Origin: Clostridiales bacterium
Lineage (GTDB): Bacteria; Bacillota; Clostridia; Lachnospirales; Lachnospiraceae
DNA: 64,000 nt
Assembly: GCA_015655075.1 (NCBI GenBank)
Contig: JAATFT010000094.1
Location: 26,853-90,852 of the forward strand
Direction: 5' to 3'
This document shows positions 35,122 through 44,404 of this stretch, in pieces; the first letter of the stretch is position 1; the number at the start of each line of letters is the position of its first letter. A program made the translations under genes and the position numbers. A model generated the notes under the pieces. The model did no database searches and was not told where the DNA came from. It saw nothing but the letters and a program-made list of their open reading frames with translations.

Positions 35122-36935
35122 AAATTAATATGGAACGGATTCTGTACATGAGTCTTAGGGCCAAGCTCGGAATTATACTGGCAGTATTTGCAATTATTCC
35201 GTCCTTTGTGATATATAACCAGATAATGAAAACCTACGAGGCCGATATGGTGAAGGTAGCTTCACAGAATGTACAGTCTATTGTAAAAACAAACAATAAC
35301 CTCATTGATACCACCCTTAACCGGATTGAAGATGCCTCTTATCTGCTTTTAAATAATAAAGACTGCTTTGACTGTTTTTCGAATATGGATATCTTTACGG
35401 TCAGTGATTTTTTAAACGAAGACCGGGTCATATCGGATGTACTGGGAAAGCAGTTTGCGGCTAATAATACGGTTTATGCGAAGTATTTATATATGTCAAA
35501 ATGGATCTTTGATACGAATAATACCTCCATGAAACCCACCGTCGAAGAAATACAGAAATTCGGTCTGGATAAAAAAGCGGCAGAAGCCGGAGGGCAGGTA
35601 TTATGGATCACCGGTTATGATTACGGAAAGTGGTTTCAGACAGAATACTTAAGCAAAAAAGAAAATTACAAATATCAGTATCCAATTACTATGGTCAGGC
35701 AGATGAATTTTCAATATTCCCAGAACGGTAAGCTCTATGTCATGAAGAATGAACAGGAACGGCCTGTTTTAGTCGTACACGTGCTGGAGGAAACACTGGC
35801 CTCCCTTTATGAATCCAGTGTAAATTATGAAGGCAGTATCTATGGGGTGGTCAATGAAGAGGGGCGGATTATCTCCTCGGATAATAAACTGTTTCCCATT
35901 ACCTCCCTGGTGCCGGAACGGATTCTTAATTTAAAATCTTCTTCGGGTTATACTTCTTACTGGATAAATAACATAGAATATCTGCTGTGTTACGATGATA
36001 TGGAAGGGCGTAACTGGTTTTCCTTCTGCCTGATACCCATGACGGAAGTGATCCAGACCACAAAAGAACAGATGCAGAACTCCCAGAGATGGATCACCAT
36101 GGTATTACTGGCTGCTTCCGTACTCATTGCGGCCCTCCTTTCCTCTACCATCAGTAAGCCCATCGCAGCGCTGACCAAGTCTGCGGAACGGGTTTCAACC
36201 GGGGATTTCAGCGCGGATACACCGGTGCCCAGAGGAAAGGATTTTAAAATCCTGACCCTGACTTTTAATCATATGGAAACGGAGATCACCCGGCTAATCG
36301 ATGAAAACTATAAGATTTCCCTGCGGGAAAAAGATACCCTGATCATGGCCCTGACCATGCAGATCAATCCGCATTTTTTGTACAATACGCTTAACACCAT
36401 CAATATGATGGCTATCCTCAATGACGATCATGAGACCTCGGACCTGATCGTAAGCCTGTCGGAGATGCTCCATTATTCTTTTAGAAATACAAATGAAAAA
36501 ATACCTCTGTCCGATGAGGTCCAATGGACGATCAACTATATTAATATTATGTCCAGGCGTTTTGAAGGGGTATTTGAAACAAAAATAGAAATTCCGGATG
36601 AGCTGATGGTATATAAGGTTCCCAAATTTTTTCTGCAGCCTATTGTGGAGAATTCTATCCTGCACGGGTTTGAAGGAATGTCAGGGGGAGGGATCTTAAG
36701 GCTGTGTGCGGAGAAACAGGGGGATTTTATTGTTTTTACCGTTTCCGATAACGGCAAAGGTATGGAGATTACGGATTATGAGAATATCCTCCAGAAAACC
36801 GGAGGAGGCAGTATCGGCTTATCCAATGTATACCGGCGGTTATCCCTTATTTATGGGGATAATTATTCCATTGAATTAAAATCAGAACCTGGTACCGGAA
36901 CCACTTTTTATCTGACACTTCCCTGTCAAAGCTAA
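35115..36935 (+). CDS. Sensor histidine kinase, YesM type (second system)
   Basis: 606 residues: TM1 (~15-35), extracellular dCache-like sensor (~36-325), TM2 (~326-348), HAMP (~350-400). The His_kinase motif is LTMQINPHFLYNTLNTINM, the N-box FLQPIVENSILHGFEG, and the G-box VSDNGKGM is intact, unlike the first kinase in this window; IGLSNVYRRLSLIYG follows. Overlaps the regulator gene by 7 bp. Detects an extracellular carbohydrate cue. Confidence 0.92.
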   Translation: MVKINMERILYMSLRAKLGIILAVFAIIPSFVIYNQIMKTYEADMVKVASQNVQSIVKTNNNLIDTTLNRIEDASYLLLNNKDCFDCFSNMDIFTVSDFLNEDRVISDVLGKQFAANNTVYAKYLYMSKWIFDTNNTSMKPTVEEIQKFGLDKKAAEAGGQVLWITGYDYGKWFQTEYLSKKENYKYQYPITMVRQMNFQYSQNGKLYVMKNEQERPVLVVHVLEETLASLYESSVNYEGSIYGVVNEEGRIISSDNKLFPITSLVPERILNLKSSSGYTSYWINNIEYLLCYDDMEGRNWFSFCLIPMTEVIQTTKEQMQNSQRWITMVLLAASVLIAALLSSTISKPIAALTKSAERVSTGDFSADTPVPRGKDFKILTLTFNHMETEITRLIDENYKISLREKDTLIMALTMQINPHFLYNTLNTINMMAILNDDHETSDLIVSLSEMLHYSFRNTNEKIPLSDEVQWTINYINIMSRRFEGVFETKIEIPDELMVYKVPKFFLQPIVENSILHGFEGMSGGGILRLCAEKQGDFIVFTVSDNGKGMEITDYENILQKTGGGSIGLSNVYRRLSLIYGDNYSIELKSEPGTGTTFYLTLPCQS

Positions 36936-37073
36936 GAAAATGCAAACACCTTTGATTTGTACTATTATATGAGAATCCTCATATAGAAGATCGGGAGGCG
37001 GTATGGTAAACTTTAATCACCGGGTTAATAAGACGTCTGTTAGCATAATAGGAATACCGAAAGGAGATTTTTT

Positions 37074-38483
37074 ATGAAAACAAAACGACTTGTAAGTGTA
37101 TTATTAATAGCGGTCATGATTTTTAGTGCTACTGCTTGTTCCGGCAAATCTGAGGTAACGGACAATAAGGATACCGGCAGTTCAAATACGGCCGGAAGTG
37201 ATGCAGCTGCCGGGGGAGGCAGTGAGAAAGTTACGGAGATCCGGTTTACCGAATGGGACGGCGGTGACACTCTGGCAGTATATGAAGAAATTGCCGAGAA
37301 ATTTAATCAGTCACAGTCAAAGATCCATGTAACTGTTATGAACATACCGGATGAATATGACACCAAAATCACAACCATGGTAGCCGGAAACGATGTGCCG
37401 GAAGTATGTATGCTGGATGCGGCAAGTCTGATGTATACTTATGCAGAGGAAAGCATTGTACTGAATATACAGGACTTTATCAACAAAGATGCGAATTTCG
37501 ACAAGTCCAGTATGTTAGACCAGTTTAAATACATGCTCACCAGCGACTATATGGCAGGCTACGGAATCGGATCGGAGAATATTACCATGTTTTATAATCC
37601 CTCCTTATTCCAGAAATACGGAATTGAAGAACCGCCGGCAAGCTATAAGGATGCGTGGGACTGGGATACTTTCGTAAACACAGCACAGCAGCTGACCATA
37701 GATAAAGAAGGAAGAAACGCACTCGATCCGGCTTTTGACCCTGAAAACATTGAAACCTACGGGGTTACCATCAGCAAATGGTGGGCAGGATATATGCCTT
37801 TCCTTTATTCAGAGGGCGGAGATTACTTAAATGAAAACGGCACAGCAATCGGATATGCAACGGAAGAAGGAATCGATGTGTTACAGAAATTAGCGGATTT
37901 AACCTATAAATATCATGTTGCACTGACACCGACTTCCAGTGAAACCATGCCGGGTGCGTCGGAAGCCTTGACCACCAATAAAGTTGCCATGACTTTTGAC
38001 GGACAGTGGATCAATGCGGCGCTGATGTCAGACGGAGTGGATTATAACGTTGCCGCACTTCCAAAGATGGGTGCTGAGGCGAAAACAACCATGACTTTTG
38101 GCGGTATCAGTATTATGAATACGGATAAAGCGGATGCGGCCTGGGAATTCGTTAAGTACATCCTTTCCGCAGGTGCCTGTGAACCCTTATACAAATCCGG
38201 TTTATGGCTTCCTACCAATGCCAATGAATATACGGATGAATATATCAAATCTTTTATTACCGATAAACATCCGAAAAACTATTATGAATCCATTGTAGTT
38301 CCCATGATGGACGGCACCGCGGAAAGACCGGTCGTAGCCACCATTAAGAATTTTAATAAAATCAATGATATTATCAGTCCTGCCCTGGATTTACTGTGGT
38401 CCGGAGAAATGACAGCTGCGGATGCAATTGCTACAATTGAGGATCAGGCAAATGCTGAAGTTAAGGGTTACTTAGGAAAATAG
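37074..38483 (+). CDS. Sugar ABC substrate-binding lipoprotein (CUT1)
   Basis: 469 residues with lipobox ATAC (Cys22) and a Ser/Gly/Ala-rich tether. The solute-binding family 1 fold is recognisable by EIRFTEWDGGDTLAVYEEIA, VAGNDVPEVCMLDAA and the MTFDGQWI region. Extracellular receptor for the downstream permeases. RBS AAAGGAG. A hairpin after the gene (38520-38551) separates it from them. Substrate inferred from GH127: an arabinofuranose-containing oligosaccharide. Confidence 0.9.
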   Translation: MKTKRLVSVLLIAVMIFSATACSGKSEVTDNKDTGSSNTAGSDAAAGGGSEKVTEIRFTEWDGGDTLAVYEEIAEKFNQSQSKIHVTVMNIPDEYDTKITTMVAGNDVPEVCMLDAASLMYTYAEESIVLNIQDFINKDANFDKSSMLDQFKYMLTSDYMAGYGIGSENITMFYNPSLFQKYGIEEPPASYKDAWDWDTFVNTAQQLTIDKEGRNALDPAFDPENIETYGVTISKWWAGYMPFLYSEGGDYLNENGTAIGYATEEGIDVLQKLADLTYKYHVALTPTSSETMPGASEALTTNKVAMTFDGQWINAALMSDGVDYNVAALPKMGAEAKTTMTFGGISIMNTDKADAAWEFVKYILSAGACEPLYKSGLWLPTNANEYTDEYIKSFITDKHPKNYYESIVVPMMDGTAERPVVATIKNFNKINDIISPALDLLWSGEMTAADAIATIEDQANAEVKGYLGK

Positions 38484-38519
38484 ATTTTTATTTTTAATAA
38501 GTGAATGAAACTATGTCAG

Positions 38520-38551
38520 AAAATGCGAAGAGCTCCTCCTCTTTGCATTTT
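38520..38551 (+). terminator. Intercistronic hairpin/attenuator after binding protein
   Basis: AAAATGCGAAGAG (38520-38532) pairs with CTCTTTGCATTTT (38539-38551), with one G-T pair and a 6-nt loop; the right arm ends in a T-run. It is a plausible leaky terminator that makes the binding protein more abundant than the permeases encoded after it. The remaining 38552-38733 gap holds only the permease RBS. Confidence 0.65.
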
Positions 38552-38733
38552 CCATAAAACTGTGGGATTATAAAACTGCTGATTTTATCCATTAATCATC
38601 TGTGTGCAGGTGGTTTATATCATGGAAGCATTTTGGGCTGCCTGGGAAGTGATGATGCAAAGGGCGTAGATCGGAGGATACAGGAATTCACAGTTTCGCA
38701 ATTATCCAAAAACGGATGAAAGGAGAATTCCCG

Positions 38734-39648
38734 GTGAGATATAAAGAAAAAAAATTACTCAATGCGAAAACGAAATCCAATTTGGTCGGCTGGGCATTTG
38801 CCTTACCGGCAGTGATCGGTTTTCTGTTTTTGAATCTGGTACCAATGCTGCTTAGCGGGTATTACAGCTTCTGCGATTATAACATTATAAGGAAACCGGT
38901 CTGGTCGGGTTTTAATAACTACATTTCACTTTTTAAGGGGACGGATACCACTTTCTGGCTGTCCGTAAAAGCGACCCTTCTCTATACGGTCATGGCAGTA
39001 CCTGCTAATTTGATTTTCTCCTTTGCGATCGCGCTGTTATTAAACCGTGATATGGTCGGCCGTGCTTTCTTCCGCTCCCTGTTTTATCTGCCCTGTATCC
39101 TGCCGGCAGTTGCATCGAGCTTTGTATGGATTTTGCTTATGAATCCGGATTTCGGTCTTTTTAATGTTATATTAGATTTCCTGCATTTGCCCGAAAGTAA
39201 GTTTTTCTGGGATAAGAGCAGTGTACTTCCGTCAATTGTATTTATGGGAATATGGAGTACTGGTTCCACACAGGTTATCTTTTTAGCAGGACTTCAGAAT
39301 ATCCCAAGAGTCTATTATGAAGCCCTGGAGATCGACGGCGGCAATGCATGGCATAAATTCTGGAGCGTGACCCTTCCTATGGTATCCTCCACCTTGTTTT
39401 TCAACCTGGTAATAGGGATCATCGGTGCACTTCAGGTTTTCGGAGCCGCTTATATTATAACGGAGGGCGGTCCCAACAATGCATCTTTGTTCTATGTGTT
39501 TAATCTGTGGCGCCAGGCCTTTAAGTACATGGATATGGGGAAAGCCTCAGCGATGGCGTGGGTTCTGTTTGTTGTGGTATTGTTAGCGACCCTGGTCGTT
39601 TTTAAAACATCAAATAAATGGGTATATAACGAAGGAGGAGACCAGTAA
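38734..39648 (+). CDS. Sugar ABC permease (MalF/UgpA type)
   Basis: 304 residues, six transmembrane helices. EAA loop ALEIDGGNAWHKFWSVTLPM near residue 200, with LPAVIGFLFLNLVPM at the N-terminus. The GTG at 38734 is eight bases after AAAGGAG; an ATG at 38716 lies within the RBS region and was rejected. One-base overlap (TAATG) with the next permease gene. Confidence 0.9.
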   Translation: MRYKEKKLLNAKTKSNLVGWAFALPAVIGFLFLNLVPMLLSGYYSFCDYNIIRKPVWSGFNNYISLFKGTDTTFWLSVKATLLYTVMAVPANLIFSFAIALLLNRDMVGRAFFRSLFYLPCILPAVASSFVWILLMNPDFGLFNVILDFLHLPESKFFWDKSSVLPSIVFMGIWSTGSTQVIFLAGLQNIPRVYYEALEIDGGNAWHKFWSVTLPMVSSTLFFNLVIGIIGALQVFGAAYIITEGGPNNASLFYVFNLWRQAFKYMDMGKASAMAWVLFVVVLLATLVVFKTSNKWVYNEGGDQ

Positions 39649-40496
39649 TGGTTGTCAGAAAAAATACTGCTTATTATATAAAAAGAACCTTATTCTATCT
39701 CTTGATTGGTTTACTGGCGTTTGTCTGTGTTATTCCGCTTTACTGGATGGTACGGTCTGCTTTCATGAAGAATACAGATATTTATGTTATGGATCCGTTT
39801 ATTTTCTGGCCCTCCAAAATGCTTTGGAGCAATTTCACCAGTGCCTGGAACTCAGCACCCTTTACCAAATATGCATTTAATACAATCGTTATCGTTGCGG
39901 CGAATATACTCGGTACTTTATTAACCTCTTCCATGGCAGCCTATGCTTTTTCAAGGGTAAAATGGAAAGGAAGAGGTTTCTGCTTCGGAATGATACTGAT
40001 TACCATGATGTTACCGGGAGCAGTAACTATTGTACCCCAGTTTTTGATCTGGAGAAACCTTCATATGGTGGATACCTATGTACCGTTAATATTGCCGGCG
40101 TTTCTTGGAGGAGGGGCCTTTAATATCTTCCTGTTAAGGCAGTTCTTTCTGGCCATTCCCAACGATCTGGATGAAGCGGCGGAAATTGACGGAGCGGGTA
40201 AGCTCCGGATTTTCCTGCAGATTATTCTTCCTCTGTCGAAATCCGCCATGATCGTAGTTGCTTTATTTACATTTTTGGGAAACTGGAACGACTTTTTCGG
40301 ACCGATCATTTATCTGAATTCAAAAGATAAATTTACCTTAGCAGTGGGGCTGTTACAGTTTCAGGGGGATTATGCGACAAAATGGAATTTGCTGATGGCC
40401 GCCTCTACGATCGTTGTGGCACCCTGTATCCTGATCTATCTGATCGGACAGAGATATCTCATCGAAGGAATTTCGTTGACAGGGATGAAAGCTTAA
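39648..40496 (+). CDS. Sugar ABC permease (MalG/UgpE type)
   Basis: 282 residues, six transmembrane helices. The EAA loop is DLDEAAEIDGAGKLRIFLQI near residue 180 and the C-terminus GQRYLIEGISLTGMKA is typical of MalG-type subunits. GGAGGAG RBS inside the previous gene. Partner of the MalF-type permease; no ATPase gene in the locus. Confidence 0.92.
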   Translation: MVVRKNTAYYIKRTLFYLLIGLLAFVCVIPLYWMVRSAFMKNTDIYVMDPFIFWPSKMLWSNFTSAWNSAPFTKYAFNTIVIVAANILGTLLTSSMAAYAFSRVKWKGRGFCFGMILITMMLPGAVTIVPQFLIWRNLHMVDTYVPLILPAFLGGGAFNIFLLRQFFLAIPNDLDEAAEIDGAGKLRIFLQIILPLSKSAMIVVALFTFLGNWNDFFGPIIYLNSKDKFTLAVGLLQFQGDYATKWNLLMAASTIVVAPCILIYLIGQRYLIEGISLTGMKA

Positions 40497-40516
40497 TTCA
40501 AAAAAGGTATAGATCC

Positions 40517-40600
40517 TTATACCGGCGCCGAACAGAGTGAGTGCGCATCAACGCTGCGAAGCAGCGCATACCATGGGAGCTTGCGAACATGGTATAGTTA
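40517..40600. repeat. Short dispersed repeat (family C), copy 1
   Basis: Begins TTATACCGGCGCCGAACAGA, shared with 43812 onward, then two tight hairpins: CGCTGC-GAA-GCAGCG (40552-40566) and ATACCATG...CATGGTAT (40568-40595). Sits between the permease gene and GH127. The rest of the 40497-40782 gap is AT-rich with the GH127 RBS. Confidence 0.6.
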
Positions 40601-40782
40601 AGCTTTCATCTTAAGACACGAGAAGTAATATTGGGAAAGGAACAAAGAATAAACCGGCATGGAAAGTTTCCTGTGAAGGAGAAGATTGCTGAAACGAATG
40701 AAAATACGGAAACAGAGAAGAGTAACGCGATAGAAAAGGATACCGGAACAAAGAAGATTAGTTGAATGGAGCGGATTACCAA

Positions 40783-42699
40783 ATGGAAAAGATGAATGAA
40801 ATAGATAAGATTACCGGCATGGAGAAATTCGGCGGCAGCCCGGTGACTTTTGATAAAATTGATGTGACGGGCGGTTTTTGGAAAGAAAAACAGGATTTAT
40901 TCTATAATAAAACCATAAAAGCGGTATATGACCGTTTTGAAGAAACCGGCCGCTTTGAAGCCCTGAAATTCAACTGGAAAGAAGGTATGCCCAATAAGCC
41001 CCATATCTTCTGGGAATCGGATGTTACCAAATGGATCGAGGGGGCTGCTTATTTACTGCAAAAGAGGCGGGATACGGAATTGGAAGCTATGGTAGACGAA
41101 CTGGTGGAATGCATGGTGAATACCCAGGACAAAGACGGCTACTTAAATGCTTATTTTACCGTGGTAGAACCGGGGGCCAGATTTACAAGAAGAACCGACC
41201 ACGAGCTTTATTGTGCCGGACATCTGGTGGAAGGGGCTATTGCTTACGCAAAAGCAACGGGAAAGACGGCAATGCTTCGGGTGGCCACGAAATATATTGA
41301 TTTAATTGACCGGGTATTCCGTATCGAATATTCTGCTGCTTTTGATACGCCGGGACATGAGGAGATAGAGCTTGCCTTAATAAAGCTGTATGATTATACG
41401 GGAGAGGAACGATATAAATTGCTTGCCGAATATTTTATCAATACCCGGGGAACAAGCAGCCGGGATGAAACATACAGTTTTGCCGACCAGGAGCATATGC
41501 AGTCCCATCTGCCTGTGCGCAAACAGGTCACGGCAGAAGGCCATTCCGTGCGGGCACTTTACCTCTACAGCGGTATGGCAGATCTGGCATTAAAGAATAA
41601 AGAAGAGGAATTATATCATATATGCAAAACACTGTTTTCCAATATCGTTAATAAGCGCATGTACATAACCGGCGGAATCGGTTCCACCCACCATGGGGAA
41701 TCCTTTACCTTTGACTATGATCTGCCGGAGTATACCGCTTATAACGAAACCTGTGCCTCTATTGCACTGGCCATGTTCTGCAGAAGAATGTGGCTGATCG
41801 AACCTGACAGCCGTTATGCGGACTGTGCGGAACGTGCTTTATATAATACCGTATTGAGTGGAGTTTCACTTTTCGGGGACAGTTTCTTTTATGAAAATCC
41901 CCTATCCGTCAATCCAAAACGGAATACCTTTAATAATTCCAGGCCAAAAGGCCTGCAGGAGCATTTACCGATCATGGAAAGGGTAAAAGTATTTGACTGT
42001 TCCTGCTGCCCGCCTAACCTGCTGCGCGTGGTGGGATCGGTTGCCGATTATATGTACTCCACAGTAAGCGATGTGATCTATGCTCACTGCTATATGAATG
42101 CAGCCGGTACCGTATTGCTAAAGGATAAAGAAATGGGGCTGGTGCAAAAAACGAAATATCCTTATGAGGGCCGTATTGAAATCACGGCACAGACTGAGGG
42201 AGATTACACGGTCGCTTTAAGAATTCCAGCCTGGGCTAAGAAGAGCGAAATCACAATTAACGGCGAAGAGATCACTGTTCCGGTAGTAAGCGGTTACGCA
42301 TATTGTAAACGTTCCTGGAGGGCAGGGGATACTATTGTCCTGAATCTGCCGATGGAAGTAAAAGTGATGGAGGCAAATCCCAAAGTAGTTGATTTATGCG
42401 GCCGCGGGGCTATTACAAGAGGACCTTTGGTTTACTGTGCCGAAAGGGCAGATAACAACCTGGAACTCCGCGATGTGCGCATTTCCAGGAAAGCCGGTTT
42501 TACGGTGAAACAGGAGACTCTGATCAATACGGAGGTTCCGGTGATACATACGAAAGCTTTGGTACGCCGGATCCCGGAGCAGCTTTACCTGGATGAAACG
42601 GTTACAAAAAAGGAAATTCCGTTTAAGCTGATTCCGTATTATACCAGGGCCAACCGCGGAATAACCGAAATGAGTACATGGTTCTTACTTGAGGATTAA
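40783..42699 (+). CDS. Beta-L-arabinofuranosidase, GH127
   Basis: 638 residues, the usual length for GH127 (DUF1680) enzymes such as HypBA1. An (alpha/alpha)6 barrel is followed by beta-sandwich domains. The zinc/catalytic site is intact: Glu322 and Cys324 in YNETCASIA, and Cys408-Cys409 in FDCSCCPPNLL, of which the first (Cys408) corresponds to the nucleophile cysteine. No signal peptide, so it acts on imported beta-L-arabinofuranosides, for example from hydroxyproline-rich plant glycoproteins. The ATG at 40783 was chosen; a TTG at 40762 is possible. Ends 3 bp before the acyltransferase-like gene. Confidence 0.92.
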   Translation: MEKMNEIDKITGMEKFGGSPVTFDKIDVTGGFWKEKQDLFYNKTIKAVYDRFEETGRFEALKFNWKEGMPNKPHIFWESDVTKWIEGAAYLLQKRRDTELEAMVDELVECMVNTQDKDGYLNAYFTVVEPGARFTRRTDHELYCAGHLVEGAIAYAKATGKTAMLRVATKYIDLIDRVFRIEYSAAFDTPGHEEIELALIKLYDYTGEERYKLLAEYFINTRGTSSRDETYSFADQEHMQSHLPVRKQVTAEGHSVRALYLYSGMADLALKNKEEELYHICKTLFSNIVNKRMYITGGIGSTHHGESFTFDYDLPEYTAYNETCASIALAMFCRRMWLIEPDSRYADCAERALYNTVLSGVSLFGDSFFYENPLSVNPKRNTFNNSRPKGLQEHLPIMERVKVFDCSCCPPNLLRVVGSVADYMYSTVSDVIYAHCYMNAAGTVLLKDKEMGLVQKTKYPYEGRIEITAQTEGDYTVALRIPAWAKKSEITINGEEITVPVVSGYAYCKRSWRAGDTIVLNLPMEVKVMEANPKVVDLCGRGAITRGPLVYCAERADNNLELRDVRISRKAGFTVKQETLINTEVPVIHTKALVRRIPEQLYLDETVTKKEIPFKLIPYYTRANRGITEMSTWFLLED

Positions 42700-42702
42700 G
42701 CT

Positions 42703-43797
42703 ATGGACAGGGAGAAAAAGGAGTATCAGGCTTCCCGCCAGGTATGGCTGGATTTCTTTAAGGGAATTTTAGTATTTATTATGGTTTTGGCTCATTGTAT
42801 TCAGTTTTTCGGAGATGAAAGCAAACCGATACAGGGTGCTGTTTCAAAACTTGCCAATCTTACGACCTTCTCCGGTTTCTTTTTTGCCTTTGGTGCCGCC
42901 AACGCCGTGGCATATCTCAGGAAACCGGCAAAACAGGCGTGTTACAAGATAGCGATGTCATTCTGGCGCTATTTATTTGCTTACTATGTTTCTGCGTTTG
43001 CTTTTAGTATTTATGTAGGGGGAAGTTTTTTGCTGCCCCGGACAATACATAATATTATAAATCTCCGGGTGCTGATGGGATATTCCGAATTCCTGCTGGC
43101 TTTTGCGGCTATGCAGCTGGTGGTCCTTGTACTGTTTCCGCTGTGGCGCCGGATGAAGCAGAGACATTACGCACTGCTGGCTATTATAAGTATTCTGGGT
43201 ACCTTATTCCCTTATAGACAGAATGAAGAGCCTGTGATCGGACTGTTTCTTGGCTCCGAAAAATTTTATTCCTTTCCGGTTCTGCCATATCTTTTATACT
43301 TTATAGCCGGTATGTGGTACTTTAATTATGTACGGGATTTTTCCGCCGGAAAGAAACGGATGATAGCTGCCGGAACGGTTTTCCTGTCAATCCCCTGCGG
43401 TTTGTACATCGTTAATCATCAGGATTTACCGGAACGGTTCCCGCCGGGGCTTTTATTTCTGTTCGGCGCAGCTTTCGTTATCCTGCTGTATACCTGCCTG
43501 TGCAGGAAACTGGAACAGTTATGCGGGCATTCGGGCATCCTGCGGCGGGTCTTATTACCATTACAGATAATGGGTGAAAACTCCTTATTATTTCTTTTAT
43601 TAAGCAATATGGTTATATTTGCTTTAAAAGGAAAGGCTTTTTATAAGCAGTCGATGGGATTTGTCATTGGGATTTTTATTATAATATTATATCTGTGTTT
43701 CTTTATTGTTAAGATTACCAACAAGAAAACCGATAAGAAAATCGGTCTCAATGTAAAATCGGACAGTGATCCTCTGGTAAGACGATTTGTGCAATGA
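42703..43797 (+). CDS. Polytopic acyltransferase-like membrane protein
   Basis: 364 residues with about ten hydrophobic helices and a basic C-terminal tail. The opening RQVWLDFFKGILVFIMVLAH has the Asp and His pattern of TM1 in the acyltransferase-3/DUF1624 superfamily. GENSLLFLLLSNMVIF near the C-terminus fits too. Such proteins transfer acyl groups to sugars or cell-surface polymers across the membrane. It starts 3 bp after the GH127 stop with GAGGA, so it is co-translated with it, an unusual pairing. Substrate unknown. Confidence 0.75.
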   Translation: MDREKKEYQASRQVWLDFFKGILVFIMVLAHCIQFFGDESKPIQGAVSKLANLTTFSGFFFAFGAANAVAYLRKPAKQACYKIAMSFWRYLFAYYVSAFAFSIYVGGSFLLPRTIHNIINLRVLMGYSEFLLAFAAMQLVVLVLFPLWRRMKQRHYALLAIISILGTLFPYRQNEEPVIGLFLGSEKFYSFPVLPYLLYFIAGMWYFNYVRDFSAGKKRMIAAGTVFLSIPCGLYIVNHQDLPERFPPGLLFLFGAAFVILLYTCLCRKLEQLCGHSGILRRVLLPLQIMGENSLLFLLLSNMVIFALKGKAFYKQSMGFVIGIFIIILYLCFFIVKITNKKTDKKIGLNVKSDSDPLVRRFVQ

Positions 43798-43811
43798 CCC
43801 GTCGACAGACA

Positions 43812-43845
43812 TTATACCGGCGCCGACAAAGTGAGTGCGCATTGT
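43812..43845. repeat. Short dispersed repeat (family C), copy 2
   Basis: Contains TTATACCGGCGCCGACAAAG and GTGAGTGCGCAT, matching 40517-40548 apart from one indel and one substitution. It lies just after the acyltransferase-like gene, so the two copies bracket the GH127 pair in the same orientation. Confidence 0.6.
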
Positions 43846-43867
43846 TGGACGCTGCATCACCGGAGGA

Positions 43868-44236
43868 ATGCGCATTCGTTGCTGCGGATTGTGCCATTCC
43901 CAGTTGACTGATAAAATCAACGATGAACTTGAGGCCACAAACGGTAACTGCTACGGTCTGGTCAATGAGCTGGCTGAACAGCTTCGGAATCTTGACCGTG
44001 AGGGTGGCAAGCATGATTTTTCTGACTATACAAATTATGCAAATCTAAGTAATGCATTACGATCAGTTTTTGCACTTGCCTGTTTGACATATAAAGTTTA
44101 TGGAGCAGGTGTTGCCGTAGGGAAACCACAATGGTATCAACTGGTTGGAAGAGAAAAAAGATATTATACAATTAATACAAGTGTATCAAGATTATTTTCA
44201 AATAATGACGGAAGATTCTTTTACACGTTAGATTAA
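43868..44236 (+). CDS. Orphan hypothetical protein
   Basis: 122 residues if started at the ATG 43868, which has GGAGG almost touching it; the true start may be further in. From LTDKINDELEATNGNCYGLV onward it looks like a real soluble alpha/beta protein, with a mixed-charge helical first half and an aromatic-rich end (YYTINTSVSRLFSNNDGRFF). No known family recognised. The first ~20 codons look unlike the rest and follow the family C repeat, so this may be the 3' part of a gene joined to repeat DNA. Confidence 0.4.
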   Translation: MRIRCCGLCHSQLTDKINDELEATNGNCYGLVNELAEQLRNLDREGGKHDFSDYTNYANLSNALRSVFALACLTYKVYGAGVAVGKPQWYQLVGREKRYYTINTSVSRLFSNNDGRFFYTLD

Positions 44237-44404
44237 AAATGGTCCATCTACCGCCAAGGGGATTCCAGAGGGGTACGGCATCTTTTTTATCTCCTCAAAG
44301 CACCCGTTTTTTCAAAAACCATAAATCCATTTTTAATGGTTATCTCTGGTAATTTTAATATTAATAACACTTTATTGCACATGCTTATGCTTATAAGGAA
44401 TATT

